From positions 1 to 5,645 of the forward strand of contig CAADVV010000377.1 in the NCBI GenBank assembly GCA_900752535.1: a stretch of 5,645 nucleotides of DNA. Reading direction: 5' to 3'. This DNA is from Bacteroidales bacterium. Its GTDB lineage: Bacteria; Bacteroidota; Bacteroidia; Bacteroidales; Muribaculaceae. A program made the position numbers and the translations under genes. Within the stretch, counting starts at the first letter, position 1, and every line of letters begins with the position of its first letter. This document shows positions 5,308-5,645 of the stretch, piece by piece. The notes beneath the pieces were generated by a model. It was not told the origin of the DNA. It searched no databases and worked only from the letters and a program-made list of their open reading frames with translations.

Positions 5308-5645
5308 TTATTTGATGATAAACTTGAAGGTCTCGTCGGCGATGTTGAGCATGTAGAGACCCGGGGTGCCGATGGTGATGGTGCGGTCGAGACCACGGTA
5401 GATCGTCATACCGGCTGTGTCGAAGACCGTAGCGATCGAATCGTCGTCGGCACCGCAGATTGTGACTTCATTGCCGTTGACCACGATAAAGATTCGGCCT
5501 TCGGCGGCGCTGATGTCGTCGATGTCGGTCGTCTGGGTGTCCTCAAATCTCACAAAGAGTTCGGCATAAGGCATCGCGGAGTTGACCTCGCCGTTGGCTG
5601 CGGCATAAGACATGATTTCAGACTCCGAGGGCGTCTGAGCGTCGA
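5308..5645 (-). CDS. C-terminal end of a secreted or surface protein with a sorting-like domain (5' end beyond window)
   Basis: The minus-strand frame is open from the right edge to TAA at 5310-5308, giving about 112 residues of a larger protein. An ATG lies at 5613-5611, but the frame continues upstream (DAQTPSESEI before it), so that Met is internal. After an end-of-domain stretch (MPYAELFVRFEDTQ) and an acidic linker (TTDIDDISAAEG), the last 60 or so residues read as a small beta sandwich: VVNGNEVTI, ATVFDTAGMTIYRG, GTPGLYMLNI and FKFIIK at the very end. This pattern (short strand, xVFDxAGxxIYxG, then PGLYxLN and a basic, hydrophobic end) resembles the C-terminal domains of Bacteroidota secreted proteins related to type IX sorting domains. 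Whether this strain uses type IX secretion cannot be seen here. The function of the main body is unknown because it is outside the window. It lies 17 bases before the leucine-rich-repeat gene and probably shares its transcript. Confidence 0.7.
   Translation of the reverse strand, partial: DAQTPSESEIMSYAAANGEVNSAMPYAELFVRFEDTQTTDIDDISAAEGRIFIVVNGNEVTICGADDDSIATVFDTAGMTIYRGLDRTITIGTPGLYMLNIADETFKFIIK

Overview
The window reads as the chromosome of a Bacteroidota bacterium, most likely a GC-rich member of Bacteroidales such as Muribaculaceae. This rests on a Bacteroidota-type RNase Y, a RicT/PSP1 N-terminus of the Bacteroidota kind, a ZapA preceded by a small coiled-coil gene, a BspA-like leucine-rich-repeat surface protein, a C-terminal segment resembling type IX-style sorting domains, and a match to the Bacteroidota -7 promoter element TAnnTTTG. 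The family or genus assignment is inference. Every gene I can support lies on the minus strand, so transcription runs from high to low coordinates.

Layout in transcription order. (1) 5645-5308: the 3' end of a secreted or surface protein, cut by the window edge. (2) 5290-2807: a complete 827-residue secreted BspA-like leucine-rich-repeat protein with three Ig-like modules, 17 bases after the previous gene, followed by a strong hairpin (2746-2783) that probably ends this unit. (3) 2630-2337: a small coiled-coil, ZapB-like protein with a Bacteroidota-type promoter just upstream. (4) 2289-1948: ZapA. (5) 1774-233: RNase Y (rny), interrupted in frame by a TAA stop in the middle of its KH domain. 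(6) 220-1: the N-terminus of RicT (PSP1 domain), 12 bases after rny and cut by the window edge.

Functionally there are two blocks: a cell-surface block (2807-5645) and a housekeeping block (1-2657) combining cell division (ZapA and its coiled-coil partner) with mRNA decay (RNase Y and RicT). The most notable observation is the in-frame stop in rny. Both sides of it are otherwise well-conserved RNase Y, the reading frame is the same, and nearby conserved codons also carry unexpected changes. It may be a real nonsense allele, a split gene with re-initiation at the ATG just after the stop, or a local consensus error. The second is the tight pairing of rny with ricT: in Bacillus subtilis RicT belongs to the complex that directs RNase Y. 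I found no CRISPR array, insertion sequence, tRNA, rRNA or clearly new system.
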